NCBI GenBank assembly: GCA_036898135.1
Contig: CM072525.1
Location: 24,584,887-24,648,886, forward strand
Direction: 5' to 3'
Length of the DNA: 64,000 bases
From: Oncomelania hupensis
Taxonomy: Eukaryota > Mollusca > Gastropoda > Littorinimorpha > Pomatiopsidae
Part shown: piece by piece, positions 44,101 through 55,933 of the stretch
Position numbering within the stretch: position 1 is the stretch's first letter
How the letters are laid out: every line of letters starts with the position of its first letter
Notes under the pieces: model-generated
The model's database searches: none
Seen by the model: the letters and a program-made list of their open reading frames with translations, nothing else
Told to the model about the DNA's origin: nothing
Program-made: the position numbers and the translations under genes

Positions 44101-44782
44101 TGTTCTTTCTCAGTCCTGCTCTGTTCTATCAATCTGCTATACTATCTTCTTCTATGCTAGACCAGTCACCTACCTTTTTTCTTGAAAACTCATCCGGGAC
44201 AAGACTCCTTATTTGTGTATGAGGTCTGTTGGATCAGCTTGGGAATATTGGAGGCTTTCTGCCAGGTGGTCACTAGGGCTTCCTATGATGTTATTATTTA
44301 GCAACGTAGGCATTTTATATGTATATGTTTTGTTGATAATTTATAATGATGTTTGTATTCTATTTTGTTTTTGTAAACGGGGGTTCGATAAATTAGAGTA
44401 CAGCCTCAGCGTCCCCTGCGTGGGATGTCTTTATTGTAAAGTGACTGGCTGGTGGAGAGCTTTCAGTTTCACCACTAGGGTTGTTTCAGCAGATCTTTTA
44501 TGCGGATCAGAGGTTGTCCGGTCCTGATTTGGCTCGGAAGAGTCCGCGTGGACATAAAGCAATAATAATGTAATGTAATGTTATCTACAGTTGGCGAAAA
44601 GGGAGAACCAGGTCGTGATGGAGCCCCAGGACGTGATGGTGGCTTTGGCTTAAAGGGTGAACCGGGTGTGTAACGCTTTTCACCCCATTATTATTATTAA
44701 CGCAGTTTACACTGCAACTAGACATCACAGTTGGCATGCAGTTGGCATTTCATCCATCAAAAGTTCTCACAGTTCTAATTCA

Positions 44783-44897
<115 letters not shown>

Positions 44898-45274
44898 GGC
44901 ATTTCATCTGTCAAAAGTCCTCACAGTTCTAATTTAGCTTTTCTATCATGTGTGGCTGGTATTTATATCAACCTTAACCAGCCCTCAAATGATCCACCAC
45001 ACCTTAAGTCATATACTTGGAAGGAACTTTTATGTCTCTTAGATACAACACTTTTCAGGACACCAAAGGTTTTCTCCAGGTACTCCGGTTTCATCCCTCC
45101 TTTCAATAATAGTATTGGATAAAGTCAATGTAAGTTTAAAAAATAAACATGATAGCATCCTAGCTGTAGTATTATTATTTTTCTGTTTATACTTCATATT
45201 GATTTAGCTTTGCTAGTGTCATGTTACCTGTAAATTGACACCATAACTTCAGTGCACCTCTACCCTATCTTTAA

Positions 45275-45560
45275 CTTATTTGGATGAGAGTATAAACCGA
45301 GGTCTAGACTGTATACTAACACATTCTGTGGCATGAACTGTAAAGATCCTGATACTCATGTCATAGACAGCTGAGTGCCAGCATAACTACACACAGCAAT
45401 AACTAGGTCATTTTTCCCCCATCCCCAGTCACCAAGGATTGTTGTCAGTTGTTTGATGCATTAGAGGATGTGCCTAAGGCTGCACATTGATGTCTCAGGC
45501 GGCTTGAGTTGTAGCCTGTCATCTTGAGATGGAAAACCGCTATATAAGGACAATTATTAT
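45275..45560 (+). repeat. Headless diverged SINE in unit 1 intron
   Basis: Shows gatgagagtataaaccgagg, gatcctgatactcatgtcat and a ccgctatataaggac end, matching the SINE body at 43750-44036. Its presence at the same place in all units means that it inserted before the duplications. Confidence 0.8.
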
Positions 45561-46596
45561 AATAATAATAATAATTATTATTATTATTATTATTATACTT
45601 TTCTTAACAATATGGTATTTCCATCGTTAATGTTTATGATGTCTAAAAAATATGTCTCAGATTTCATTGGAGCAATGTTCAAATTGTGATTAACAAAGCA
45701 GTATCTGCCTTAATACTTTGAATCGATAGTCTGACCATTCATACACCCCTTAGCGCTGTCCATCACTTGTCCATCATGGTCTGACCTGGCAAACAAAAGC
45801 AGATTTTGGCTAAATGCCTCACTAGACCAGAGGTTAGGCCTATAAACTTGTTGGAGGCGGAACGTTTTTGCCATGTTTATTCCCTAAAAACACATTATTT
45901 AAATATTTTTTTGAAATTCAACCACCAAATATATAAAAGATAAAAACATTTATATAGAAAAATATACATTTTTGTAAAGATCTTGGCATGTTCTTTAAAG
46001 AAATAAACAATAGAAAATACAATAATTCAACTTTTGTAAAAAAAAATAGCACTTGAGCATCCACACTGTATGTGAAAATCAAAAAAAAGTTTTTGATATG
46101 CAGAATACATTGTACATTCACTGCATTAAATGCCAGTTTTGCACTAATGATAAAAACGAATAGAAAATATGTATCAAATTGTATATGAACGATTGTTGTA
46201 GATCAGTACACATAAAAGTGTCATATTACAATTGGCTGCCATTTTGGAATTGAGGTAAAACACGTGCTCGACAGGTACCCATGAACATTACTCTCACAGC
46301 AAGAATACTCTCTTTTACAGTTTTTTTTGTTTGTTGTTTTTTTGTCCCCAGCAAGCTTTCATTTCAACTTACAAAACATCCCCATATTACATTTCGTACA
46401 TTTCTAAATTAATATACTACATATTGCAGTTTGTAAACCAATAATACAGGATATTTTGTGCTTTTCATGTCAAAATATTTTTTTGGTTAATTTGCTTACT
46501 ACATTTTAGAATTGTATTTTTGGGTCGCCTTATCATCTAAGTACAGAATTTTTATACAATAGGGCGACACAAAGTCGCCCCAAAACGCATTTGTAC

Positions 46597-46724
<128 letters not shown>

Positions 46725-46737
46725 TTGGTGGCTACAG

Positions 46738-46923
46738 GTGAGAAGGGTGATGCAGGCCGACCGGGGGCGGATGGTCCACCTGGTCTTCCTGGTGTGCCTG
46801 GAATTCCTTGTGTGCAGGGAGAGCCGGGTTCGCCTGGTCTATCTACAGTTGGCCTAAAGGGAGAACCAGGTCGTGATGGAGCCCCAGGACGTGATGGTAG
46901 CTTTGGCCTGAAGGGTCCACTGG
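46738..46923 (+). CDS. Collagen exon copy 2 (186 bp, phase 1-1)
   Basis: Acceptor ggctacag|GT and donor CTGG|GTATGT. It encodes 62 residues of Gly-X-Y repeat ([16 protein letters not shown]...) with the imperfection GLSTVG in the middle and a Cys in place of one Gly (GIPCVQGEP). The 186-bp length and phase-1 ends keep the frame when the exon is repeated or skipped. The interrupted triple helix is typical of non-fibrillar collagens, for example type IV-like chains; the exact type is not determinable. A Cys at the same triplet in copies 1, 2 and 4 could form interchain disulfides. The last triplets read GPLG rather than GEPG. Confidence 0.85.
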
Positions 46924-47384
46924 GTATGTAAAGCTTTCCACCCCATTATTATTATTAACGCAGTTTACACTGCAACTAGACATCACAGTTGGCATGCAGT
47001 TGGCATTTCATCCGTCAAAAGTCCTCACAGTTCTAATTGAGCTTTTCTATCATGCGTGGCTGGTATTTATATCAACCTTAACCAGCCCTCAAATGATCCA
47101 CCACCCCATAAGTCATATACTCGGAAGGAACCTTTATGTCTCTTAGATACAACACTTTTCAGGACACCAAAGGTTTTCTCCAGGTACTCCGGTTTTCGGC
47201 CTCCTTTCAATATAAGTATTGAATAAAGTCAATGTAAGTTTAAAAAATAAAAATGATAGCATCCTAGCTGTATTATTATTATTTTTCTGTTTATACTTCA
47301 TATTGATTTAGCTTTGCTAGTGTCATGTTACATGTAAATTGACACCATAACTTAAGGGCACCTCTACCATATCTTTAACTTATT

Positions 47385-47680
47385 TGGATGAGAGTATAAA
47401 CCGAGGTCAAGACTGTACACTAACACATTCTATGGCATGAACTGTAAAGATCCTGATACTCATGTCATAGACAGCTGAGTACCAGCATAACTACACACAG
47501 CAATAACTAGGTCATTTTTCCCCCATCCCCAGTCACCCAGGATTGTTGTCAGTTGTTTGATGCATTAGAGGATGTGCCTAAGGCTGCACATTGATGTCTC
47601 AGGCGGCTTGAGTTGTAGCCTGTCATCTTGAGATGGAAAACCGCTATATAAGGACAATTATAATAATAATAATAATAATT
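47385..47680 (+). repeat. Headless diverged SINE in unit 2 intron
   Basis: Same copy as in unit 1, at the same position relative to the exon, ending ccgctatataaggacaatta. Confidence 0.8.
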
Positions 47681-47844
47681 ATTATTATTATACTGTTCTC
47701 ATCAATATGGTATATCCATCGTTAATGTTTATGATGTCTAAAAAATATGTCTCAGATTTCATTGGAGCAATGTTCAAATTGTGATTAACAAAGCAGTATC
47801 TGCCTTAATACTTTGAATCGATAGTCTGACCATTCTAACACCCC

Positions 47845-48482
47845 TGTTACACTCATTCGATGTTGGTGTTTTTCTATCAGTAGATGATTCAGCCCCAATG
47901 CTGAAGTACTGATGAGTGTAGCTCAGATTCGTTTATCCACGCAACCCGTTCAATCATCTTACAAGTCACAGAGTCGACGTTAGAAGTTTTCCACTTTTAT
48001 TCAGCACACATCAACAACTGCATACAATCGCTTTTTTCCACTCTCAACTTTTTACTTTCCAACTCACTATCAACTACTACTTTTTGAAACAGTGCGGCAC
48101 TTATATAGTCTCTTCATACTCCCGAACAATTTAGAACGCGGTAGAATGACGCACTACAACCAATAAAATAAAACTTCGTCATCACTGACTTACGTCATAC
48201 AACATTCTTTCTGTCCCAGAATGTTCTCAAATATCCCGAAACTTCGATCGATAGTAAACAAGCAATTCTCGAAAATTCTCAAATAATATCGACCAACTAA
48301 AAACACCAACGTTATACAAAGCCTCCTCTAACAACAACGCAAAATCAAATCAAAGATAAATACACTCTATCACTGCATGCGTTGCAAAATAAAACGAACA
48401 GATCTATCGCGCGCGCGCTTCACACATAATTATAATATCGTGCGCATTTCACACGCACCATCATGCGCGTTTCAACGTGACA
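47845..48482 (-). mobile_element. Solo LTR related to elements A/B, with target duplication
   Basis: 638 bp starting TGTTACACTC and ending CGTGACA on the plus strand, i.e. a reversed LTR of the A/B type (actatcgatcgaagtttcgg on the minus strand). It is flanked by acccc at 47840-47844 and 48483-48487. Unit 1 (45748) and unit 3 preserve the empty site ataca(c/t)cccttagcg. Confidence 0.9.
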
Positions 48483-49018
48483 ACCCCTTAGCGATGTCCA
48501 TCACTTGTCCATCATGGTCTGACCTGGCAAACAAGAGCAGATTTTGGCTAAGTGCCTCACTAGGCCAGAGGTTAGGCCTATAAACTTGTTGGAGGCAGAA
48601 CTTTTTTGCCATGTTTATTCCCTGAAAACACATTATTTAAATATATTTTTAGAAATTCAACCACCAATTATATAAAAGATAATAACATTAATATAGAAAA
48701 ATATACATTTTTGTAAAGATCTTGGCATGTTCTTTAAAGAAATAAACAGAAAATAAACTAATTCACCTTTTGTAACAAATAAAATAGCACTTGAGCATCC
48801 ACACTGTATGTGAAAATCCAAAAAGTTTTTGATATGCAGAATACATTGTACATTCATTCACTGCATTAAATGCCAGTTTTGCACTAATGATAAAAAAATG
48901 AATAGAGAATATGTATCAAATGTATATGAACGATTGTTGTAGATCAGTACACATAAAAGTGTCATATTACAATTGGCTGCCATTTTGGAATTGAGGTAAA
49001 ACACGTGCTTCACAGGTA

Positions 49019-49206
49019 AAAAGAGATAGATTAAAGAGATTTCTCTTATATAGCACATTTACAATCTCAGAGAGCTTCTCAAGGCGCTGGCCCGTAATAT
49101 CCAGCAATCACAAAATAGTTTGTTGAAGTCAGGATTCGAACCCTTGTCGCCCAAGACGCACTCACACAAGTCATGCGCTCTGACCACTGAGCTATCCCTG
49201 CCCGCC
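49019..49206 (-). repeat. Second type of tRNA-derived SINE (188 bp)
   Basis: On the minus strand it starts gcgggcagggatagctcagt (A-box tagctcagtgg) and carries the B-box gggttcgaatcc; it ends gtgctatataagagaaat. Direct repeat ggta on both sides (49015-49018, 49207-49210), with the empty site cacaggtaccca in the other units. The head differs from that of the SINE at 43640. Confidence 0.88.
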
Positions 49207-49540
49207 GGTACCCATGAACATTACTCTCACAGCAAGAATACTCCCTTTTACAGTTCTTTTTGTTTGCGGGTTGTTGTTTTTTGTCTCCAGCAAGCTTTCA
49301 TTCCAACATACAAACATCCCCATATTTTATTTCGTACATTTCTAAATTAATATACTACATATTGCATTTTGTAAACCAACAATACTGAATATTTTGTGCT
49401 TTACATGTCAAAATGTTTTTTTTGTGGTAATTTTCTTATTAACATTTTAGAATTGTATTTTTGGGTCGTCCTATCATCTAAGTACAGAATTTTCATACAT
49501 TAGGGCGACACAAAGTCGCCCCAACACGCAATTGTACAAG

Positions 49541-49634
<94 letters not shown>
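49541..49634. repeat. (ATCT)n microsatellite
   Basis: About 94 bp of tatc repeat just left of a LINE fragment. Confidence 0.98.
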
Positions 49635-49635
49635 C

Positions 49636-49800
49636 TCCATCTTTCTCTGCCCTCAGCAGCCCTGATGGCTTCGCTCAGTGTCAAACCAGTCCATTCTCGA
49701 ATGTTGTCATCCCACCTCTTTTTCGGTCTCCCTCTTCTTCTACCTCCTTGCAATGTGCCTTACAGAATAATCTTTGCAAGGCCTGATGATCTGGTGACGT
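49636..49800 (-). pseudogene. LINE 3' fragment (RTE-like family) in unit 2
   Basis: Minus-strand remnants of the series ending in NIRE-W-GLTLSEA, closely similar in bases to 34110-34270 and 42600-42730. It lies between the tatc microsatellite and the acceptor of exon copy 3. Confidence 0.75.
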
Positions 49801-49833
49801 ATATATATATATATATATATTTGGTGGCTACAG

Positions 49834-50019
49834 GTGAGAAGGGTGATGCAGGCCCACCGGGGGCGGTTGGTCCACCTGGTCCTTCTGGTATGCCTGGAAC
49901 TCCTGGTGTGCAGGGAGAGCCGGGTTTGCCTGGTCTATCTACAGTTGGCCTAAAGGGAGAACCAGGTCGTGATGGAGCCCCAGGACGTGATGGTGGCTTT
50001 GGCCTGAAGGGTGAACCGG
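49834..50019 (+). CDS. Collagen exon copy 3 (186 bp, phase 1-1), intact Gly-X-Y
   Basis: Acceptor ggctacag|GT and donor CCGG|GTATGT. It is the best-preserved copy: every third residue is Gly except at the GLSTVG imperfection, and the position that is Cys in the other copies is Gly ([10 protein letters not shown]). Composition is rich in Pro, Lys, Glu and Asp ([11 protein letters not shown]), as in extracellular collagen helices. It should splice in frame between identical-phase neighbours. Confidence 0.87.
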
Positions 50020-50479
50020 GTATGTAAAGCTTTCCACCCCATTATTATTATTAACGCAGTTTACACTGCAATTAGACATCACAGTTGGCATGCAGTTGGC
50101 ATTTCATCCGTCAAAAGTCCTCACAGTTCTAATTGAGCTTTTCTATCATGCGTGGCTGGTATTGGTATTTATATCAACCTTAACCAGCCCTCAAAGGACC
50201 CACCACCCCATAAGTCATATACTTGGAAGGAACTTATGTCTCTTAGATACAACACTTTTCAGGACACCAAAGGTTTTCTCCAGGTACTCCGGTTTCCTCC
50301 CTCCTTTCAATAATAGTAATGGATAAAGTCAATGTAAGTTTAAAAAATAAACATGATAGCATCCTAGCTGTAGTATTATTATTTTTCTGTTTATACTTCA
50401 TATTGATTTAGCTTTGCTAGTGTCATGTTACCTGTAAATTGACACCATAACTTAGGGGCACCTCTACCCTATCTTTAAC

Positions 50480-50770
50480 TTATTTGGATGAGAGTATAAA
50501 CCGAGGTCTAGACTGTACACTAACACATTCTGTGGTATGAACTGTAAAGTTCCTGATACTCATGTCATAGACAGCTGAGTGCCAGCATAACTACACACAG
50601 CAATAACCAGGTCATTTTTCCCCCATCCCCAGTCACCCAGGATTGTTGTCAGTTGTTTGATGCATTAGAGGATGTATCTAAGGCTGCACATTGATGTCTC
50701 AGGCGGCTTGAGTTGTAGCCTGTCATCTTGAGATGGAAAAGTGCTATATAAGGACAATTATAATAATAAT
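50480..50770 (+). repeat. Headless diverged SINE in unit 3 intron
   Basis: Same element and position as in units 1 and 2, ending aaaagtgctatataaggac. Confidence 0.8.
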
Positions 50771-51855
50771 TATTATTATTATTTTTATACTTTTCTCATC
50801 AATATGGTATTTCCATCGTTAATGTTTATGATGTCTAAAAAATATGTCTCAGATTTCATTGGAGCAATGTTCAAATTGTGATTAACAAAGCAGTATGTGC
50901 CTTAATACTTTGAATCAATAGTCTGACCATTCATACATCCCTTAGCGCTGTCCATCACTTGTCCAGCATGGTATGACCTGGCAAACAAGAGCAGACTTTG
51001 GCTAAATGCCTCACTAGACCAGAGGTTAGGCCTATAAACTTGTTGGAGGCGGAACGTTTTGGCCATGTTTATTCCCTGAAAACACATTATTTAAGTATAT
51101 TTTTAGAAATTCAACCACCAAATATATAAAAGATAATAACATTAATATAGAAAAATATACATTTTTGTAAAAGATCTTGGCATGTTCTTTAAAGAAATAA
51201 ACAATAGAAAATACACTAATTCACCTTTTGTAAAAAAAAAAAAAAGCACTTGAGCATCTACACTGAATGTGAAAATCCAAAAAGTTTTTGATATGCAGAA
51301 TACATTGTACATTCACTGCATTAAATGCCAGTTTTGGACTAATGATAAAAAATTAATAGAGAATATGTATCAAATTGTATATGAACGATTGTTGTAGATC
51401 AGTACACATAAAAGTGTCAGATTACAATTGGCTGCCATTTTGGAATTGATGTAAAACACGTGCTTCACAGGTACCCATGAACATTACTCTCACAGAAGGA
51501 ATACTCCCTTTTACAGTTTTTGTTTGTTTGTTGGTTGTTGTTTTTTGTCTCCAGCAAGCTTTCATTCCAAACATACAAAACATCCCCATAATTATTACAT
51601 TTCGTAAATTTCTACATTAATGTACTACATATTCCACTTTGTAAATCAACAATACAGGATATTTGGTCCTTTACATGTCAACATATTTTTTTGATTAATT
51701 TGCTTATTACATTTTAGAATTGTATTTTTGGGTCGCCCTATCATCTAAGTACAGAATTTTCATGCATTAGGGCGACACAAAATCGCCCCAACACGCATTT
51801 GTACAAGTATATATATATATCTCCACTTATATATCTATACATTTGGTGGCTACAG

Positions 51856-52041
51856 GTGAGAAGGGTGATCCAGGCCCACAGGGGGCGGTTGGTCCACCTG
51901 GTCCACCTGGTCTTCCTGGAGCTCCTTGTGAGCAGGGAGAGCCGGGTTTGCCTGGTCTATCTACAGTTGCCCGAAAGGGAGAACCAGGTCGAGATGGAGC
52001 CCCAGGACGTGATGGTGGCTTTGGCCAGAAGGGTGAACCGG
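51856..52041 (+). CDS. Collagen exon copy 4 (186 bp, phase 1-1)
   Basis: Acceptor ggctacag|GT and donor CCGG|GTATGT. It encodes [16 protein letters not shown] and later [14 protein letters not shown]. Two helix positions are altered: Cys for Gly (GAPCEQGEP) and Ala for Gly just after the STV imperfection (STVARKGEP). Splice sites and frame are intact, so it may be used, but the Gly loss suggests relaxed constraint compared with copy 3. Confidence 0.84.
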
Positions 52042-52489
52042 GTATGTAAAGCTTTCCACCCCATTATTATTATTAACGCAGTTTACACTGCAACTAGACA
52101 TCAAAGTTGGCATGCAGTTGGCATTTCATCCGTCAAAAGTCCTCACAGTTCTAATTGAGCTTTTCTATCATGCGTGGCTGGTATTTATATCAACCTTAAC
52201 CAGCCCTCAAATGATCCACCACCCCATTATACTTGAACTTGTGTCTCTTAGATACAGCACTTTTCAGGACACCAAAGGTTTTCTCCAGGTACTCCGGTTT
52301 CCTCCATCCTGACAATATAAGTATTGGATAAAGTCAATGTAAGTTTAAAAAATAAACGTGATAGCATCCTAGCTGTAGTATTATTATTTTTCTGTTTATA
52401 CTTCATATTGATTTAGCTTTGCTAGTGTCATGTTACCTGTAAATTGACACCATAACTTAGGGGCACCTCTACCCTATCTTGAACTTATT

Positions 52490-52763
52490 TGGATGAGAGT
52501 ATAAACCGAGGTCTAGACTGTACACTAACACATTCTATGGCATGAACTGTAAAGATCCTGATACTCATGCCATAGACAGCTGAGTGCCAGCATAACTACA
52601 CACAGCAATAACTAGGTCATTTTTCCCCCATCCCCTGTCACCCAGGATTGTTGTCAGTTGTTTGATGCATCAGAGGATGTGCCTAAGGCTGCACATTGAT
52701 GTCTCAGGCGGCTTGAGTTGTAGCCTGTCATCTTGAGCTGGAAAAGTGCTATATAAGGACAAT

Positions 52764-52780
<17 letters not shown>
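52490..52780 (+). repeat. Headless diverged SINE in unit 4 intron, followed by (AAT)n
   Basis: Same element as in the other units; the following trinucleotide tract (52765-52845) switches from aat to att and has expanded here. Confidence 0.8.
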
Positions 52781-52845
<65 letters not shown>

Positions 52846-53532
52846 CTTTTTTCATCAATATGGTATTTCCATTGTTAATGTTTATGATGTATAAAAAATA
52901 TGTCTCAGATTTCATTGGAGCAATGTTCAAATTGTGATTAACAAAGCAGTATCTGCCTTAATACTTTGAATCGATAGTCTGACCATAGCGCTGTCCATCA
53001 CTTGTCCAGCATGGTATGACCTGGCAAACAAGAGCAGATTTTGGCTAAATGCCTCACTAGACCAAAGGTTAGGCCTATAAACTTGTTGGAGGCGGAAGTT
53101 TTTTACCATGTTTTTTCCCTGAAAACACATTATTTAAGTATATTTTTAGAAATTCAACCACCAAATATATAAAAGATAATAACATTAATATAGAAAAATA
53201 TACATTTTTGTAAAGATCCTGGCATGTTCTTTAAAGAAATAAACAATAGAAAATAAACTAATTTACCTTTTTTTTTTTTAAAATAGCACTTGAGCATCCA
53301 CACTGTATGTGAAAATCCTAAAAGTTTTTGATATGCAGAATACATTGTACATTCACTGCATTAAATGCCAGTTTTGCACTAATGATAAAAAAATGAATTG
53401 AGAATATGTATCAAATTGTATATGAACGATTGTTGTAGATCAGTACACATAAAAGTGTCATATTACAATTGGCTGCCATTTTGGAATTGAGGTAAAACAC
53501 GTGCATCACAGGTACCCATGAACATTACTCTC

Positions 53533-54265
53533 TGTAACAAGAGCTCAGTTTACACCTCACAGCCCTATAGCTTTTGCTTGTTTAGTCAGTAGTAATACTT
53601 AGGTACTGGTAGTCTATAGCAGACGATTAAGGTATTACAGATGTGTACACACACTGCGAGCTGTGTAGTGACATCATCGCAGCGTGTGTTAGATCGGGAT
53701 TCTCATCCAATGAGAACACAGGTAGAGTGGTTAGAACCAGTTTTGGCCGATTCAGGCAAAGCCAGGTAGAGGGTCAGTCTTCATTGAAACGCTGAGCAGT
53801 ACACAGTATTCTCTGGCAGAATCTCTCCTGAGAAGACTAGACAGCAGTACTTGTTGAATATTCGAATTCAATCGAGTAGCCACGGCCTGACATTGTCAAA
53901 CAGGTAAATGAACATACTTCAATTTCATCGTGATGTACATGTATTTATATTATTGTTGAATGTTTGTGGAATTTGCTATGCATAGAATTGAATTGTTAGT
54001 CCGACTTTGCGTGACCACGTGGAAGAATCCGACCACGAGGCAAGCATGACCGGTCGACGCCATGTTGTATCCCTGATGGAACCACTGTTGTTTAACCTAT
54101 ATGTATGCTTGCAGACCAGGGGCTGTACCCGAGAATGTTTATAATATTATTATTTCTCTATGTGTATAGTTAGCCACGATTTATATTTATATAAGTATAG
54201 GAAATTAGAGTGGAGATTCCAGTGGACCACGGACTTAGCAGAATGTTCGTCGCTTATGTATAGAG
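53533..54265 (+). mobile_element. Family X LTR copy C, 5' part
   Basis: Starts TGTAACAAGAGCTC and follows copies A and B through tgacattgtcaaacaggtaa and ccacgatttatatttata up to cgcttatgtatagag, where the TIR element at 54266 begins. It interrupts unit 4 of the collagen array at cattactctc. The rest of the LTR is expected beyond the right edge of the window. Confidence 0.8.
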
Positions 54266-54555
54266 CACAGGAGCTTGTATCTGGACACGCGAGCGCCTAT
54301 GCCTGTGACGCGTCTCCCTTTGGTTATCTATAATACAAGGTACCAAACAAAAGCCAGCGGAACTGGCCGGTCATCGCAGTTTTCAAATCTATATGAACAA
54401 ACTACAAAATGTATCCCCAAAGAAGGCAACTCATTCATTTCAGCAGTGATTCACGCAAACAAACAAAATAAGAACTATGCTCTGTCTATTCAAAACCGTT
54501 CAATTTCGGTAAAATTGTCAAAAATATCGACCTTTTCTGCAATCACTTCACGGAA
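54266..54555 (+). repeat. Left terminal inverted repeat
   Basis: Pairs with 63705-63996. Shared blocks include ctggacacgcgagcgcctat, gacgcgtctccctttggtta, and cgaccttttctgcaatcact. Confidence 0.88.
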
Positions 54556-55870
54556 GTTGAATTCTCTTACCGAAACTATTAACTCGGTAGGAACCGGTTT
54601 CGGTTTTAGCATGAACTGTCAACTTCTGTTGGTTGTGCGTTCACTTTCGCGATAGATGCAAAGATTTGTTTTTTTCTTTGAAATGCTTCATAACAATAGA
54701 AAGATTAAAATGTAGCATACGTGCAAACACCACTTTCACTGATGCTTCTAATTTAGAGCTTGAATAAAAATGACGACGATGAATAAAAAATAGCCCACTG
54801 CACTACACAGTCGCAGTTGAAACCTAGATCTATGTAGTCTGTACAAGCGTGACAAGATCATCCACTAAGTATTCAGCCGTGTTATAAACGAGCTATCAGT
54901 TGCTGTTCATTCCCTTTGAGACTTTTTTGTGTTTAAATTATCCCCACCACCTCTAGAACCATTTCCTCTCTGACAGTAGATTGTGGGAAAGTCTGTTGTA
55001 TTTGTGTGTTTTGATTTATTCAACTATTTACTTATTCATTTGGAATGTTCCCAGCACCTTACATGTTATTTATCACATTGAATCATTCTTTTTTTGTGTG
55101 TGAGATATGTGCGCTTTATAAATCTATGTATTATTATTCATAATGATTTTAGAATGATTTGAAAGGTGCGGAAGATAAGATGTAAACGATCATATCGTGT
55201 TGGTTGTGTGCAGTTTCCAGTTAATATGGTGAATGCAAGCTAGGTAATCACAACAGTTAGAGAAAAAGAGAGAGTACTAATTTAAAAAAAGAAAAAGAAA
55301 AAAGGACAACATAGAGAGAGAGGAGAGAGAGAAAGAGAGTTAAAAAAAAAAAGAAGTTGATAGAAGTTTGGCATATCAAATAATAACACGATGCAACATC
55401 TACTATCCACTTATACGTATATTTATTATATTTATTACATTTACGTACTTTTGTCCCACTTCCGTTATATAGAGCGAATGAAAAAATACACACATATACA
55501 TATCTGTACATTGTTTTAGTATTATTTGCTTAAATGTAAAAGAAACAAAAACGTTTCTAAGAAAATCTGTGTAATCAGTCAATATTACTATACAGCTCTT
55601 TCCGATAATGTGTAATAATAAAATTAATAATGTATTAAAACTGATAGTTTGCTCTAAGCTCTCACACGCATTCACACTCACATGCTTTTTACAAAAAAGG
55701 AATACATTTCTGAAAGACATTACATTATAAACAAACAGATAATGTATATGCAAAGTAACATTAATATTCAGATTAGGCAAAAAGTGTGTTTGAATTTTTA
55801 AAAATGAAATTCGGAGCAATGGACCGAGCAAATGGCGGACAACCTTGTTTCTACTGAAGGATGGCCCATG

Positions 55871-55933
<63 letters not shown>

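Larger units (their letters stand above)
43464..44581 (+). mobile_element. Family Y retroposon copy 5 in collagen exon, with two nested insertions
   Basis: Plus-strand Y from gttacccccgctggggtgcc to an aatgtaatgtaatgt tail, flanked by a 13-bp target duplication. Inside it are Z mini-retroposon copy 3 (43529-43593) and a tRNA-SINE (about 43640-44100). Confidence 0.92.
43407..44665 (+). pseudogene. Collagen exon copy 1, disrupted
   Basis: Two pieces, 43407-43463 and 44582-44665, together correspond to the last part of the 186-bp collagen exon (for example [11 protein letters not shown] and [16 protein letters not shown]). The first part of the exon is replaced by an LTR fragment ending at 43406, and Y copy 5 splits the exon inside the GLSTVG interruption with the 13-bp duplication tatctacagttgg (43451-43463, 44582-44594). 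The donor CGG|GTGTGT differs slightly from the GTATGT of the other copies. This exon cannot be used in its present state. Confidence 0.88.

Noticed and set aside
50902..51087. Minus-strand frame recurring in each collagen unit (also 52927-53130)
   Set aside because: It recurs because the intron is duplicated; frames differ between units and no splice or family signal supports coding.
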